Shown one piece after another: positions 1 through 49,500 of a stretch of DNA of 64,000 bases (position 1 is its first letter; each line of letters begins with the position of its first letter). The notes under the pieces are model-generated. The model ran no database searches. It saw only the letters and a program-made list of their open reading frames with translations, and had not been told where the DNA came from. A program made the position numbers and the translations under genes. This DNA comes from Bactericera cockerelli (taxonomy: Eukaryota > Arthropoda > Insecta > Hemiptera > Triozidae). Where the stretch lies: NCBI GenBank assembly GCA_024516035.1, contig CM044955.1:46018969-46082968 (forward strand), given 5' to 3'.

Positions 1-582
1 ATTAATCTTGATACACCTGGCTCTGAGCACAGGACCGGAAAGTATTATTAATATTAAATCTTGTTACACCTGGCTCTGAGCACAGGACCTGAAAACATTA
101 TTCATCTTGATACACCCGACTCCCACAGGACCTAAAAGTACCTATTATTAATCTTGATACACCTGGATCTGAGCACAGTGCCTGAAAGTATAATTAATCT
201 TGATACACCTGACTCACACAGGACCTGAAAGTATAATTAATCTTGATACACCTGACTCACACAGGACCTGAAAGTATTATTAATCTTGATACACCTGACT
301 CACACCACACAGGACCTGAAAGTATTATTAATCTTGATACACCCGACTCACACAGGACCTGAAACCATTATTAATCTTGATACACCCGACTCCCACAGGA
401 CCTGAAAGTATTATTAATCTTGATACACCTGGCTCTGAGCACAGGACCTGAAACCATTATTCATCTTGTTACACCTGACTCACACAGAACCTGAAAGTAT
501 TATTAATCTTGATACACCTGACTCACACAGGACCTGAAACCATTATTCATCTTGATACACCTGGCTCACACAGGACCTGAAA

Positions 583-775
583 GTTTTTTTTTAAATTAAA
601 ATTAAAAATAAAGATGAGTGTTTCACAGCCGTTTTTAATTCGTAGCCATGAAACAGGAGCTACTGTAGACGCTTGTGGTCTGTGTTGTAGACTACCCATC
701 CCGTAGTATGCCTCCCCTCCGATGGGCGAGAAGTGACACAATACTTCCCAATTAAGTGCTGGGTCCTTTATAATT
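583..775 (-). repeat. Interspersed repeat J inside the exon 1 array
   Basis: A poly-T start, then GATGAGTGTTTCACAGCC and a segment with CATGAAACAGGAGCTACTGT, recurs in the opposite orientation at 12490-12650, there ending in poly-A. It looks like a retroposon inserted into the array. I do not recognise the class. Confidence 0.6.
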
Positions 776-1149
776 AATAATAAAAAGTATAATTATTAAT
801 CTTGAACCACCCGACTCCCACAGGACCTGAAAGTATAATACATTAATCTTGAACCACCCGACTCCCACAGGACCTGAAAGTATAATAAATTAATCTTGAT
901 ACACCTGACTCACACAGGACCTGAAAGTATAATTAATCTTGAACCACCCGACTCCCACAGGACCTGAAAGTATAATAAATTAATCTTGAACCACCCGACT
1001 CCCACAGGACCTGAAAGTATAATTAATCTTGAACCACCCGACTCCCACAGGACATGAAAGTATTATTAATCTTGATACACCTGACTCACACAGGACCTGA
1101 AAGTATAACAATTAATCTTGATACACCTGACTCACACAAGACCTGAAAG

Positions 1150-1427
1150 TATGTATGTATGATTTGTTTGTTGTGAAGCACCAGGCCTCTTCACAATTTT
1201 TGTGGATAGCGCAGCATTACTAAGCTTCCTTCACATTTCGAATTATTCAATTACATTAATTTCTTTTTACTCTGATAATGCCGCCTCTGGTCGTTACTCA
1301 TACAAGTAACCACCCCGAACGTTCAAGTACAGATCAGAAAAATTCCTCCCCCGCTGGGGATCGAACCCAGGTCACCATGCGTGCAATGCCTAGCGCGCTA
1401 ACTCGCTCTGCCACGCTGACTACACAC
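1150..1427 (-). mobile_element. SINE-E (tRNA-like head), minus
   Basis: It shares GGCCTCTTCACAATTTTTGT and the tRNA-like head (on minus CACCGTGGCAGAGTGAG ... GGGTTCGAT box B) with copies at 34335-34830, 47835-48112, 54092-54235, 55062-55300 and 63085-63168. It lies inside the exon 1 array, so it inserted after the array formed. Confidence 0.7.
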
Positions 1428-1476
1428 AGGACCTGAAAGTATAATAATTAATCTTGAACCACCCGACTCCCCACAG

Positions 1477-36827
<35,351 letters not shown>

Positions 36828-38380
36828 ATGTGAGTTACCATGAGTAAGAATTGTGTAGATTAGGTGGCCAGAGCGCCAGAGGCAACAATCCCACCCTTAA
36901 GTTAGGATGTATGTATTTTTTTTTTGCTTAATGGAACTGTCCCATTCTAGAATAGAATTCTGAAGTCCTGTTTGATTAATATTAATTATATTATAAAAAG
37001 AGTATATTACCAACAACACTATAATGTGAAATATTAATTCGAGAATTTTTTTATTGGTAGTGAGAACCCAAAACTATTGAGTTTAACATTAATTGAAGTA
37101 CAGAAGAATAAAGGATTGAGATTAACATGAGCTTCGTTAACGTTCACAAAAAATATCGAACGTCTAAAAAGGCTGTCCGTCGAGACCCTCCATTGGAAGA
37201 ATTCTATGTTTGTTCTCTCGTTTGATTCCAGGATATCAACACCTGGCCAAAGTGTTGTGCTGACGAGCTTGTAATGTACAAAATTATTCTGTTATCTCCC
37301 TCTGCCCCCGGCCCCACGAGCAGAGCTCAAGATATGAGATTTCTTCCTTCTCTACGCAGTAACAACAGAAATCTATTTATTTATTATTTTTTTAATGAAT
37401 ATTTATTTAAAGAGAGGTCTGTAACATTCAGAGTCCTTGCCCCCCACAGAAATCTATTTAAACTATAAAAAAATCTACCAAAAAAAGCGAGCATAATGAC
37501 GGTGGCGGACTTGCAACTTGGAAGACGGTAGTTTGAGTCCCTAGTACGGCAAATATATAGTTAGGTCAGTTGGAGTCATTGTGATGAACACAAATATGAT
37601 GATTTCTTGAGCCACGTTTTCGACAAAAAATCAATATCTTATGTGTACAATGTCACTTACAACAAAATGATTTCTATTTAAAATATAGCTAATTGGTCAC
37701 GAGTTCTATGCTTGGGTGTACGGGGGCTTTTCGTCGACCACTGTGTCGTCCTTTGTAGATATTACAATTCTCTACTCTTCTTTCTTTGTGATTTTATTTT
37801 TATCTTTCGATATTTTAATTTTAAGACAAATTTTAATTTAAATTTCTATTGTTCTCCTCTATCTTTCTTGTTTTTTTCTCTCCCAAATTTTGTACAGAGC
37901 AAAAAAGAGAAATTATTCTTCAAGTTTTGAGTTTTGCTATACAGTAATTCTTGTCCATAATTTTTGAACGCATCGGATTTTTTAATTATTTGATTCTGAG
38001 GATAGGAAAGCCTACTGATCTGTTAGTGATCTAAAAGTTAAAGATTGAACCCCTAAAAAGGCGCGAAGACTCTTGATAGACTGTATAGTAGTAATGATGT
38101 AAAAGAAAAATTCCCATTCGCCATTTGTTTTGCATTCTGACGGAAAAAAAATATTTGTGTTGGGAAATCTTATCATTTCAGTCCCAAGAAAACATTAGAT
38201 TACTTCTCAAATTGTGGAATCAGTTTATCGTAAGGTCTGAATATTTGAGTTATTTTTCTATTGATGTATCTATTGTAAACTAATTCATCTGTCTAATTTC
38301 GGTATTTTTTCTTAAGCACTACATATAAATTAAGTCTTTTCTCTTTCTTGTGAATAAATACAATTCCATTCTGACATAGA
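36828..38380 (+). other. Mi-2 3' UTR, probable extent, with possible UTR intron
   Basis: A strong donor GTGAGT lies at 36830, two nt after the stop, and a good acceptor TTTGATTCCAG ends at 37231, so a 3' UTR intron is possible. A poly(A) signal AATAAA is at 38353-38358. Around 37490-37590 is a degraded SINE-B. The extent is inferred; cDNA is needed to define it. Confidence 0.45.
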
Positions 38381-38399
38381 TTTTTTACGTATTGATTTC

Positions 38400-40250
38400 T
38401 TTATTACATTGAGTATTAATAATTCCGTGTCAATACGATGTGCATTGTGCATACATTATACCTGTCACGTTGGTGGAAGGATTATCCAGATCCAATATTA
38501 AGAAAAGAGGTTTCACTCTCCAATCGTTCGGAATCCCACTTGCTACCCAAATTAACCTCAGCTGCCTGGTTAGGCGGGAAAAGCCAATCTCACGTGTACA
38601 ATGTACATGTAAACGAAATTATTTGTTAAAAAATTCTGCTCAACCGTTAAACTAGGGAGGTTTGCAGTTCCCACAAGGATCTCCTGTATTGATTTCACTG
38701 AACGTAATGTGCAGTTTACCTACAGCATCGGTCCTGGACCTCGTATGAAGATTTTCAAAAAATTACTGGAAATTATATGTTAAATTGAATAAATAAATGC
38801 TACGGAACTCAGCTCCATTTACAAGTAAACAAAACTTTATTTGATCATTTTTAATGAAAGAATAAATTATAAATCTTACTCCCTTAAAAGACATAAACCA
38901 ACGTTGTTTTATTGGCGATGCAAAACCACATATTTCATTATTGCAACAAACAAAGCATAAATATATTTTTTTAGTAGAAATGCTTTAAAATGCAAGTCTT
39001 GGAAAAAAAAACTGAAAGTTATTTAGGGGAAACCCCAATGTAGGTGGATCCATGTTCTTCTGGTATGTTAAATATGAATACATGGGGTGTATATTATATC
39101 GAATTCGATCTTATTTATACACCAATAAAAATAACAACCAACGAATGGGCTCAAAACAAATGTATCAACATGTACAAGATCTTTAAATTGACGTATAGGT
39201 TTCAGTAGGCCTTGTGTGCGTTTTGGAATTAATATAGGAGTGAATAATTATAAAGATACTATAAATTTTTCTAGATGAAAATACTGAAGGAATGATGAAC
39301 GAAATAATAATACCCACAGGAGGCTGTTCCCAAAAAACGTATTTTACGCGGGAAGATAGATAAAAGTGATTGCGGATGAGTCGAGCAACACAGAAGAACA
39401 AGAAGATCCAGGGTTGCATTACATTTCACTACAGTGTTGTCAGACGCACCCTTGTAGTTGTTCTATCTTGTGCTAAAGTAGGAGTATCAACATAGGGCTT
39501 GGTGGAATATGTTGCCATAGGCAATAACCCCGCCATTGTTTCGATTAAATTCGTTGAAACTATTTTCGATAGACTTACGGTTCTGGACTTTAGAGTAGTT
39601 AGTGGAATACACAAGATGACGGTGACAAGATAATAACAAATTCATTGTTTCGATTAAATTCGTTGAAACTATTTTCGATAGACTTACGGTTCTGGACTTT
39701 AGAGTAGTTAGTGGAATACACAAGATGACGGTGACAAGATAATAACAAATTCATTATCCAAAAATACAAATTTAAATTTTCTTGCAACATTTAGGAATCC
39801 TGGTAATTCGAAGACGTAATGTGTTCTAGGTTTCTTCTGAATTTGCGCGTAACTACTGAGTTCTGTCAGCGTGACATTGACATTGAAATCAATGTCGAAT
39901 GCTTATCATTTTCTATTAAAGTGATATTTAAATATTCGTTATTATCTCGTTACGTACGTTATCTTGTTTATTTCCATTAACTATTCCTAAGTTCAGAAAC
40001 GGACGTCCAACTGTTATGACAATAGTTTCATAGGGGTTCCAACTTTATTTCTATGTGCTACTGAGGGCGTATGCCGGCTATGTATCAAAAGTCCCACGTA
40101 AAATCGTATGGAACAACCACAAACCCTGCATATCTTTACTAATTAATAAATAAATATTGAAAATTTATCACCGGATGATTTCTCTCTCAAACCATTTTAA
40201 ACTACATTTCAGATGGTGTCTCTCTACTTTACAAATGAATCTTTTTCAAA
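38400..40250. other. Intergenic region between convergent Mi-2 and ACBP genes
   Basis: No gene is supported. A SINE-C-like fragment is near 38490-38660. A 109-nt direct duplication (39534-39642 and 39643-39751, starting CATTGTTTCGATTAAATTCG) and a repeat G end (39505-39535) lie here. A possible ACBP poly(A) signal on minus (TTTATT on plus) is at 40254-40259. Confidence 0.6.
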
Positions 40251-40305
40251 TAATTTATTTATAATTTAAATAATTTAAAAGATTGTATATAAATAACTAT
40301 ATTTA

Positions 40306-40410
40306 TAGTCGAACCTGGATATAAGAGAAAATAATATTTTTTTTGGGAGACCTGAATATGAGAGAAAAAATTTCAGGTACCTTCAGCTCTCTTATATTCA
40401 AGTTCGACGG
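40306..40410. mobile_element. 105-bp MITE with Tigger-like termini
   Basis: TAGTCGAACCTGGATATAAG and the inverted end CTTATATTCAAGTTCGACGG are flanked by TA. It lies about 50 nt after the ACBP stop, so probably in its 3' UTR. Confidence 0.7.
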
Positions 40411-40458
40411 TACATATATTTTTTTGAGAATCATGGATAATGCGAGGGAAATATGCTT

Positions 40459-40598
40459 TCACTTCTTGCCATATTTCTGAATGAGTTCGTTAACTTTGAC
40501 GACGTAGGCAGATTGTGAGTCCTCCTTGGACTTGCCTTTCTTCTCCTCCCATGCCTCCCACTTGGCTTTGCCGCGGAAATCTAGCAGTCCAGGTTTAG
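40459..40598 (-). CDS. ACBP exon 3 with stop
   Basis: It encodes [40 protein letters not shown] and KYGKK, with stop TGA at 40459-40461. The minus-strand acceptor is GTGCTTTCAG next to 40598. It starts with 2 nt completing an Ala codon. Confidence 0.96.
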
Positions 40599-43500
40599 CT
40601 GAAAGCACAAAGTGAAAATGTTGATAACTCGACCTAGTAAACCTAGTTGGACATCCAAAAATCAACATAATATCCTCTTCGCGCCCAATGTCCTCGTAAG
40701 AGGACATTTATTTTATAGTCCTAAGTGCCCAAGCTTAAATTATATACTACAAGTAGTATAAAATGTTTGTCCTCGGGTGAGGACACCTTGTACTACAAAA
40801 CAAAAAATGGTGTTGGGCGCGAAGAGGATAGGTATATTGTATAACAATCAAACAACAGGCACAATATATACCTACCTGTCTCGCGATAGTGGAAGGATTA
40901 TATGGACACGCAAATCCAATGTAGGCTCCTACCATGGCCAGTTCTATTTTGGTTTTATCCTCCTGATATAAGTTATTTAGGAGTGAGGTTTTACCCTCCA
41001 ATGGTACAAGCTATCTACATTGACCTCACCCGGCCTGGGTTGGGCCAGACATAACTAACTTAACTTTTTTTTTTTGTCGAAAATATTTGTCCAAACTGAG
41101 GGTTGGACAAATATGTGGACCACGGGTTGTAGTCATAACCATATACCACGGAGGTTTGATACTATCACATAATAAGATATGAGACTAAGATTCATTGTCA
41201 TCTGGAGTCACATGGACTGATGAGTTCCAAATAAATAAGGACGAAACTATTCTTAGACTGCTCTCAAAGTCATAAAAAATTGTTCGTGATTCTATCATTT
41301 TATTTTTGTGACCATATTCTTTTTTCCTCTGGACTACGAGCAGTAGTTGACAACCGTTACAACAGGGACTGAAATTAACTCACCTATAATATAATTCCCA
41401 TATTTTCTAAAGATTTTATGCCATGAAGAAGAAAATCAACATTAACAATATAATGAAGATGTTGAATGCAATAATCAATTGATTTTGTTGTGACATTTTT
41501 GCTAATTTAATTCACTGTGATTTTTTAATATTTATATAAAAATGAGATTAGTTAAAACATGGAATATTTGGTTACAAGAAAATCTCAAACTATTTATTTT
41601 TTAAAAATTATTATGCTTCAACACAGTGTGTCATATGCACATTCTTTCTGTTTACATTTAGGGGGTTAACAAATAACGATTAGTAAAACTAAATATTATT
41701 TAATTTGTCCTAAAGCACAACACTAATGTTTTAATAACTGGGAACTACTGAAGTAGAGATATACGTATAGAGGGCGACTAGATTATGTAATCCCGTGCCC
41801 GTTACACATCAGGCCCGGTTATTTTTATCTGTCGGTGGTGGAAGTAGTATATGGACGCTTAGGCTCCTGACATGGCCCATGATTCTATTTTAGTTATAAC
41901 GTTCTGATTTTAATTATTTAGATTGGTGGTTCTACCCACAAATTCTTGGGAACTATACCAGGGACCCAGTTTAACCTTACCCAGCTTGAATTCGGACCGA
42001 AATGCCAACCTCACGAGTTCTTTGTTCGGGAGGTGACGGATTTTTTTGTTATGTAATTCTGCCCGACTGGGGATTCGAACGAGCGACTTCTAGACCATGA
42101 GCAGTTGTAACAACCATAGCTCCATGGAACACGAGATAGTACTTAAAATAAACCAATATGTAATATTGATCCACCAAAAAACTACCGTTAAAAAAAGGGC
42201 CAAGTTCCAGAACTCCTATCCAAAAAGGTTTCGCCAATGAATGCAGTGATATCTTGTTTGCGGCCAAGTTATCTTGGTACTAAACTATTTCTTTTATTTA
42301 AAGCCGTTTTCTGAATTCCTCATTTTGTATGTTTTCAACTACAAACTATCTTCTAACTTGGCCAGTTTCGAACCTTGTGATGGTTATATTGTTATTCTGT
42401 GCCTATACATATAGTCGTAATATTCCATACAACCGATGGCATAATACTGGCCAAGTCAGAGGATAGTTTGCAGTTAAAAACATATAAAATGAGGAACTCA
42501 GAAAACGGCTTTTAATAAAAGAAATAGTTTAGTACCAAGATAACTTGGCCACAAACAAGATATCACTGCATTCATTGGCGAAACCTTTTTGGATAGGAGT
42601 TCTGGAACTTGGCCCTTTTTTTAACGGTAGTTTTTTGGTGGATATCATTACTTTTTGTAAATGGTTCCTTTCACAGCACGTTTCATTATTTTTTATTAAA
42701 AAATTCAGGATTCTTCACTTTAATATGCTCCCTAAAACGACACCGTTTAACAGCAGAAATAGTGCGAAAGTTCCGGTTTTCAGATTTTTCCCTGTATCTG
42801 TACAGTAAACCCTAGCACCATGCAAAATTTCAGCTTTGTAGGTAGTAGGGAAGTGCCTCATAATTTAGATCCATAATCGATTATATATTTCCTCCCTGAA
42901 ACGACACCGTTTAACACCATGATAAGTGAAAAAGTTCCGGTTTTCAGATTTTTCCCAGTACTTTTACAATAAACTCTACCAGTATGCAACATTTCAGCTT
43001 TTTAGGTAGTCGGGAAGTGCTTCATAATTTAGATCCATAATCGATTATATATTTTCTCCCTAAAACGACACCGTTTTACACCATGATAAGTGAAATAGTT
43101 CCGGTTTTCAGATTTTTCCCAGTACTTTTACAATAAACCCTACCATCATGCAAAATTTCAGCTTTCTAGGTAGTCGGGAAGTGCCTCATAATTTTGATGA
43201 TCTGTCAGTCAGTCAATCAGTCAGTAACATTTCAGCTTTTTAGGTAGTCGGGAAGTGCTTCATAATTTAGATCCATAATCGATTATATATTTTCTCCCTA
43301 AAACGACAACGTTCAACAGTTTTCAGAACTTTTTCAGATTTTTCCCTGTACTTTTACATTAAACTCTACCATCATGCAAAATTTCAGCTTTCCAGGTAGT
43401 CGGGAAGTGCTTCATAATTTAGATCCATAATCGATTATATATTTTCTCCCTAAAACGACACCGTTTTACACCATGATAAGTGAAATAGTTCCGGTTTTCA

Positions 43501-46500
43501 GATTTTTCCCAGTACTTTTACAATAAACCCTACCATCATGCAAAATTTCAGCTTTCTAGGTAGTCGGGAAGTGCCTCATAATTTTGATGATCTGTCAGTC
43601 AGTCAATCAGTCAGTCAGTATCAAAATCGCAAATTTCAAAATTACATTCCTCTGAAAGTTTTTTGCATAGAGTCTTGAAATTTTCAACGTCTTTTTAATG
43701 ATATTAGAACAATCTATGTTCCAAATTTCATATCTCTATGATCAATTGAACCGAAGATATGAGGGTGTGAAAAACCGGGTGAATCGGTTCGTGTAAAGAT
43801 ACACTGCCGTGCTTGCTGGAACTTGGCCTGGCGCACTGCCGTGCGCTCAGATTCTATACGGCTCGTGTGGCCCAGGGGCAAATACTGGGTGCACCAGAAA
43901 AACTTTAAGATTTTTAAAAAAGATGCTACAATTGCGATTGTGTTATAAAAGATGAAAAGTCCTACTATTCTGCGCAACCCACTAAAATTATGACATAATA
44001 ACACTATCATTGTCAGACAACTCAAGAAGCTTGAGAGTGTCGTCTTGCATTTTAGCGAGGATTCGGTTGCATTTGTTCTACCCAAAAGCATCTGGTCAAG
44101 TCAGAACCAGTCTCTGATATTTTGGAACCATTGCAGAATAGTGTTGCGTGTAGAAATCCTCCCACGTGATTTAATCCGGCAGGAACTAAATTTTCTGAGA
44201 AATAGCTTTTGAAAAATGTCTCCAAAACAAATGCACGATGCTTAGGAATAGTTGCGAACAAAATGACACTAACAGCCGTATCAATGAACAGAAAACGCCG
44301 TCCGAGCAATGTCTCAAGCATGATTTAATTTAATGTTACTGGTCAATATCATGCTAGAGACATTGCTTAGCCAAAACTCGCTGTTCATAAATAATACGGT
44401 GTAACAATTTGTTACGTTATTCTGATGCACTCTGTATAATGGGCACTCAACCAAGACATAAGTTCTTCTTCAGTGAACATGGGCTAAAAGACGACCTTAG
44501 AATCACTTGAATTGAATAATAATCTTTATTTGTCATAATTATGTACATGGAAAAAAACACCTCCGAAACTAATTGCTAACTTATTGGTAAGTGCTGGTGT
44601 AAATACATAGGTACATGGTCGGTGGATGTGGTTAAAGCGCTAGCCTGGTAATCCAGGTATCTTGGAGATCCTTTGGTTAGAATCCCACCAATATCAGTAG
44701 AATCTCGCTAACTCGAAATAATTCTTTAGCCTTTGGAATAAATGTGTCTAAAATAAATGCGTGTAAAAAAGTCCCCTCAATATGTCGAAATAAATGTTTC
44801 AACTCTGTTCTATACGGAAACCTCTTAAAAGTCAAATTTTCCTCTATACTCAATGTTTCTAATTTTTATTAATTCACTCCTTATCCAAAATGATTGTGAT
44901 TCTACTGTATATGATTTTTCCTCATTGGTTTGAGAGTTTGACACAAACATACAATGAGTGACAAATTCAGCGGAACGCATAGGTTTTTCCTCATATAACG
45001 TGAGTATTTCTTGTTGGACAAAAATATATTTTTCATATTTTTTCCAATTGCGGAAATCACACAAAATTTGGTACAGAAATAGCAAAGACATGAAGGCCAA
45101 TTTTCAAATTTGAATGAAGTTCTTGTCATTGTCGACCTTTCCCATACAGGGTGTACAAAAAAACTGTTTCCAATAAAAAAAATTATTTTAAATTCATTAT
45201 TTTGGATTAAGAGTAATTAATATTGTATTGCTTTATGTATTCATCATCATTCCTTCTTGTCTCAAAAATGTTGGAGCTCTTTGATGGACAGGTCATCATT
45301 ATTCCTCTGAAGCCAAAATAATGAAATTTGAAAAAATCATGGAATTTTTTTTTTCTAACACCCCTGTACAAGAAAGGTCGACAATGACAAGAACTTCATT
45401 CAATTTTGAAAATTGGCCTTCATGTCAGTACCAAATTTTGTGTGATTTGCACAATTAGAAAAAAAATGAAAAATATTTTTTTCCAACAAGAAATACAAAC
45501 GCAAAATTTGTCACTCAGTGTATGATGGCACATCTGCATGAATAAAGGTAGGTAGTGCAAGAACTGTCTAATTCTAAAGTACGATATCTGCATAACTCAA
45601 GTAACTTGATCAGTTTGATGGAGAATTATCCTAATTAGTTTTTCGTTTTCTGGTAGCGTTTCAATGTTAGCTAGAGATAAGCCCCCTAATAAAAGCAACC
45701 TACTCAAGTCACCATTGATTTCAGCTATGAATACTTTTAACAATATGTGTGAGAAGCCAGATTTATTCTGTTTATACGTTTCTCTCTCAAATAACAAACA
45801 ACGCTATATCTGTCAGGTATTGCCTCACATAGTCCTAATTTCTATGTGAGGTGTAGACAGTAGACAGTAGCATTAAAATAAAATAAAAATAAGGAGGATT
45901 GATTCTCAGCAAAATTTAGATATCTGCAAGAGTTTTTTTTTTTTTTTATAGTGGGGTTTAACGTCGCTTTCAACTGCCATGGTCATATCACGACGGGGGT
46001 TTTACCCTCCATTCGCAGGAAACTCACAAACCTGCTACTCACATTGACCTCACCCAGCCTGAGTGGGGCCGGGAAAAGCCAGCGTCACGAGAATTAGAAT
46101 TTGAATGGTCACCCATCCAAGTCTTAACCTCGCTGGATGTCGCTTAACTTCGGTGTTCTGAAGGGAACCGGTGTATTCAACATGCCATCGACGCTGGCTG
46201 CAAGAGTTTGGTCTTTGTGGTAATAGACAACCTAACAGCGGGACCAAAACCTCCTGAGGGGCCCGTGGCACTTTGGTGGTGCGGGGCCCCCTGATGTCAC
46301 AGTGTACACGTCCAATTATTTCGTCTTAAATAATGGGGTGTACATTGCCACAAAAGAACATATTATTTATATGCAGTGTAAAGCCCTATTTTTCTTTCTA
46401 ACCAAAGTTAACCAAACGGAAATAAAATGAACCAAACTGGAAGCAAGTCATTTTTCTTTTGGAAGCCAAAGTTAACCAAAGTGGAAGTAGAAAAATCTTG

Positions 46501-49500
46501 CTTCCAGTTCTTTTATAGGTTAAGTACATTGTTTATCTTTAAAAGTAACCAAACGCATTTTTCTTTTACGAATGACCTTGGAATAAAATGGAAATATTTG
46601 GAAGAAAACTAACCAGGAAATTTTTTTTTGGTTAGAAAGAAAAATACGACTGAAGATCCCCAAAACGCAGGGCCCGTAGCTCGTGCTACATTTCCGTTAA
46701 TCCAGCCCTGCTAATAGGTTCTGAAGAGGTGAATATTTAATCGTACTGTGGTGATAACAGAAGTAACATGATATGATAACTAAGACTAGAGAATCCACAC
46801 ATGATAAAAAAGTAATTCGAAAAAAAACAGGGACTATTAATACTATAGCGGTTCAAGGATATCGAGAGTGTAGAAGCAGGGTGATCGAAATCATCCGGCC
46901 ACTATCTTATACTCGAGAACAGCTCGAGCTAGGAATTTGAAACAAAAAAGTGGTTCTGAAGTTTCTTGGGAAAATATTTTGAATCTTTGCCAAAAGTTCG
47001 TTTCTCCTGAATTTGAAATAAAAAGCATATATTTTTCATTTCATATGAAGAAAATAGTAACACTAGAAAAATACAATACAGTATTACCCTGCTATATAAA
47101 ATTCCTTTTTAGTAACCCTCATTACCCTCACATACCAAACTTGTTTTTATTCAAACATTTTTTAAAGGAAGACGAGCCATCTGTTCCAGGAACAAAATTT
47201 TCCTTGCGGGTCCAGTGGAACTAAGTTTCCGAAGTTCACTGTAACCATTGAGCTACCGAGACCGGCAGTTGTTTTTTAATCGGATAAATTCGATGGTGTG
47301 TAGTCATCTGTTCTTTACAGACAATATTTTTGAAAAACCTGTGTAAATTTTATAGTATACCCTGTTAAAAGTAGTGAACGTATGTTCACTTGTTTGTTTT
47401 TCGCAAAATATATGTCATAATATAGGACAGGTAGCAAAAAGCTATTTTTTTTATTATATATAATAGGTATATATTTATAACAAATTTCATAAGAAATATA
47501 CCTAATACATAGTATAAAAATTCAATAATTACAACTCTATCTTCCATATTGAAACGACTTGCTTGTATCTGCATCCTTTCTATCTGAGAGAAACAGATCG
47601 AAGTATAGCTATTTCAATATTTATCTTTGTCCAGCCACCATACACTTGACTCAACCTTTTAGTCCACTTAGCTGAACCTAAACATTTGATATTCTGAATG
47701 CAATGATTCATCGACTTTGATGTCAGCTATTAGGGCACCTGCATTTTGACTCGCCTCTTGGACGACTGTTTAAACACATGCTCAATCAATTCCAGATAAT
47801 AATAAATAAATGAAATAGTTTAAAATAAATAAATGTTTCATTGTGTTATTATATCACAATTTTTAGTGGGTAGCGCAGAATTACAGAACTTTTCCATACC
47901 TTTTAATATCCTAATATCTTATTTTTGCCTATAATTCCGCCACTGGTCGCTGCTCACATTGAAGCAGCTACTCATTTTTCCTCACGTGGTATGAGCGGAC
48001 CCTGAACACTCAATAACACAGTAGAAAAAAACGTGCCCTGCTGGGGATCGAACCCAGGTCACCGTGTGTGCAATGCCTCGCGTGCCAACTCACTCGGTCA
48101 CGGTGACTTCTAATACCAGATAATGCAGTCAGTACATTCATCACGCAAATTAATGCTGGCCGCCCGTGTAAGTCAAGAAATATAATTTATTTTCAGTCAA
48201 ATTAATAATGTTAAAAAAAATTCATCTTTCAATAACTTTCATATACAGTCGAACCTGGATAAAGAGAACTTGGATAAAGAGGAAACCCCTATAAAAAGGA
48301 AGGAAATCGTGGCCCCTTCATTTTTTGACCAAAAACCTGGTTAAACAGGAAATTCGAGCCTCTATAAAGAGGAATAGTATGTTTTTTCGGAAACTCGTCG
48401 CCCCGCGGTTGGGAGCCTCTATAAAGAGGAAAACTGTTTCATCTGAACCTCTGTAAAGAGGAATTTGGATCGAGCGAGCCTCTATAAACAGGAAAACCAT
48501 TTCGCCAAACTTCTTTAAACAGGACTTTGTTGTGACTTGTTTAATCTTGCACACAATGTGTCGCTTATGAAATTAATTCTCACTCCTTTTTGTATCAGTC
48601 AGTTTCAGTTTCAGTACCTACCTTCAGTTCTTATTTGTTACTTGAGAGACTATAGTTTTCAATCATGTCTGGTAAAAAAGTTCCACATAAAACTCGAAGC
48701 ATGAAAGAAAAGCTGGAGATCATCGCCAAATATGAAGACGGGGCAACACCAAAGCAACTGATTGAGTTCTATGGCATGTCGTCAACATCCCTCTACAATC
48801 TCATAAAAGCAAGGGACACGATAAAACTCAAGAATGCTGAAGGACTAATCTCATGTATACATTTATGCTAACATTTTTTTGTTTACCTAGGTACATTCTT
48901 CGCAGAAGTACTTAAAAAATAAACAACCCCATGAAACCTTACATTATGGTCAGTAAATTTATTTTCTTATTAAAATTTCGCAGCTTGAAGAATCGAACCC
49001 CAGCACTGTGATTTAAAAAACAACCATGTAAACCACTAACCGTAGGACAATATTCCTCTCGACCTGTATTTTAATGAACCTCTAGAAGCAGGAAAACGAA
49101 ATTTGGAACCTCCCTAAAGAGGAAACCTTTTTAAAGAGGAAACCTCTATAAAGAGGAATAGATTGGCGGTCCCTTCAATTCCTGTTTATCCAGGTTCGAC
49201 TGTAATATAATATGTTCTATAAAAACGACTACTTACATAATTCTGTACTTTTCAGGGAAAAAAATGATAATAATATCGCCTTCTTTATACTTACTGCCCG
49301 ACTAGGACTAATGAGTCCCATTATTCCAGAAGTAAGCTCAAGACGTATTATCAAGTCGTCAAATTCCCAAATTGGATTACCAGACCCATGAGCTGTATAC
49401 AATATCTTACCAGTGGTGTTGTCGCCTACTGTTGCTTGTTTGAACAGAGCGTAGATTTCTAGGAGCTCCGTATTGTCTGGGTTACCGTTCAAGTTCTTCA

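Larger units (their letters stand above)
1..1476 (+). repeat. Minisatellite spanning the exon 1 acceptor (about 44-nt unit, about 22 copies)
   Basis: Each unit reads roughly TAATCTTGATACACCTGACT, then CACACAG and GACCTGAAAG. The CACAG-GACCTGAAAG part is the acceptor and the first 10 nt of Mi-2 exon 1, whose real copy is at 1471-1486. The array starts before the window. It is interrupted by a repeat at 583-775 and a SINE-E at 1150-1427. Variants of the head (CTGGCTCTGAGCACAG, CTGACTCACACAG, CCGACTCCCACAG) are interspersed. Confidence 0.93.

Noticed and set aside
46085..46198. Possible 5S rRNA gene
   Set aside because: It has a 5S-like head but carries a SINE body, poly-A and target duplications; its sequence is diverged and a twin lies at 52096-52355.
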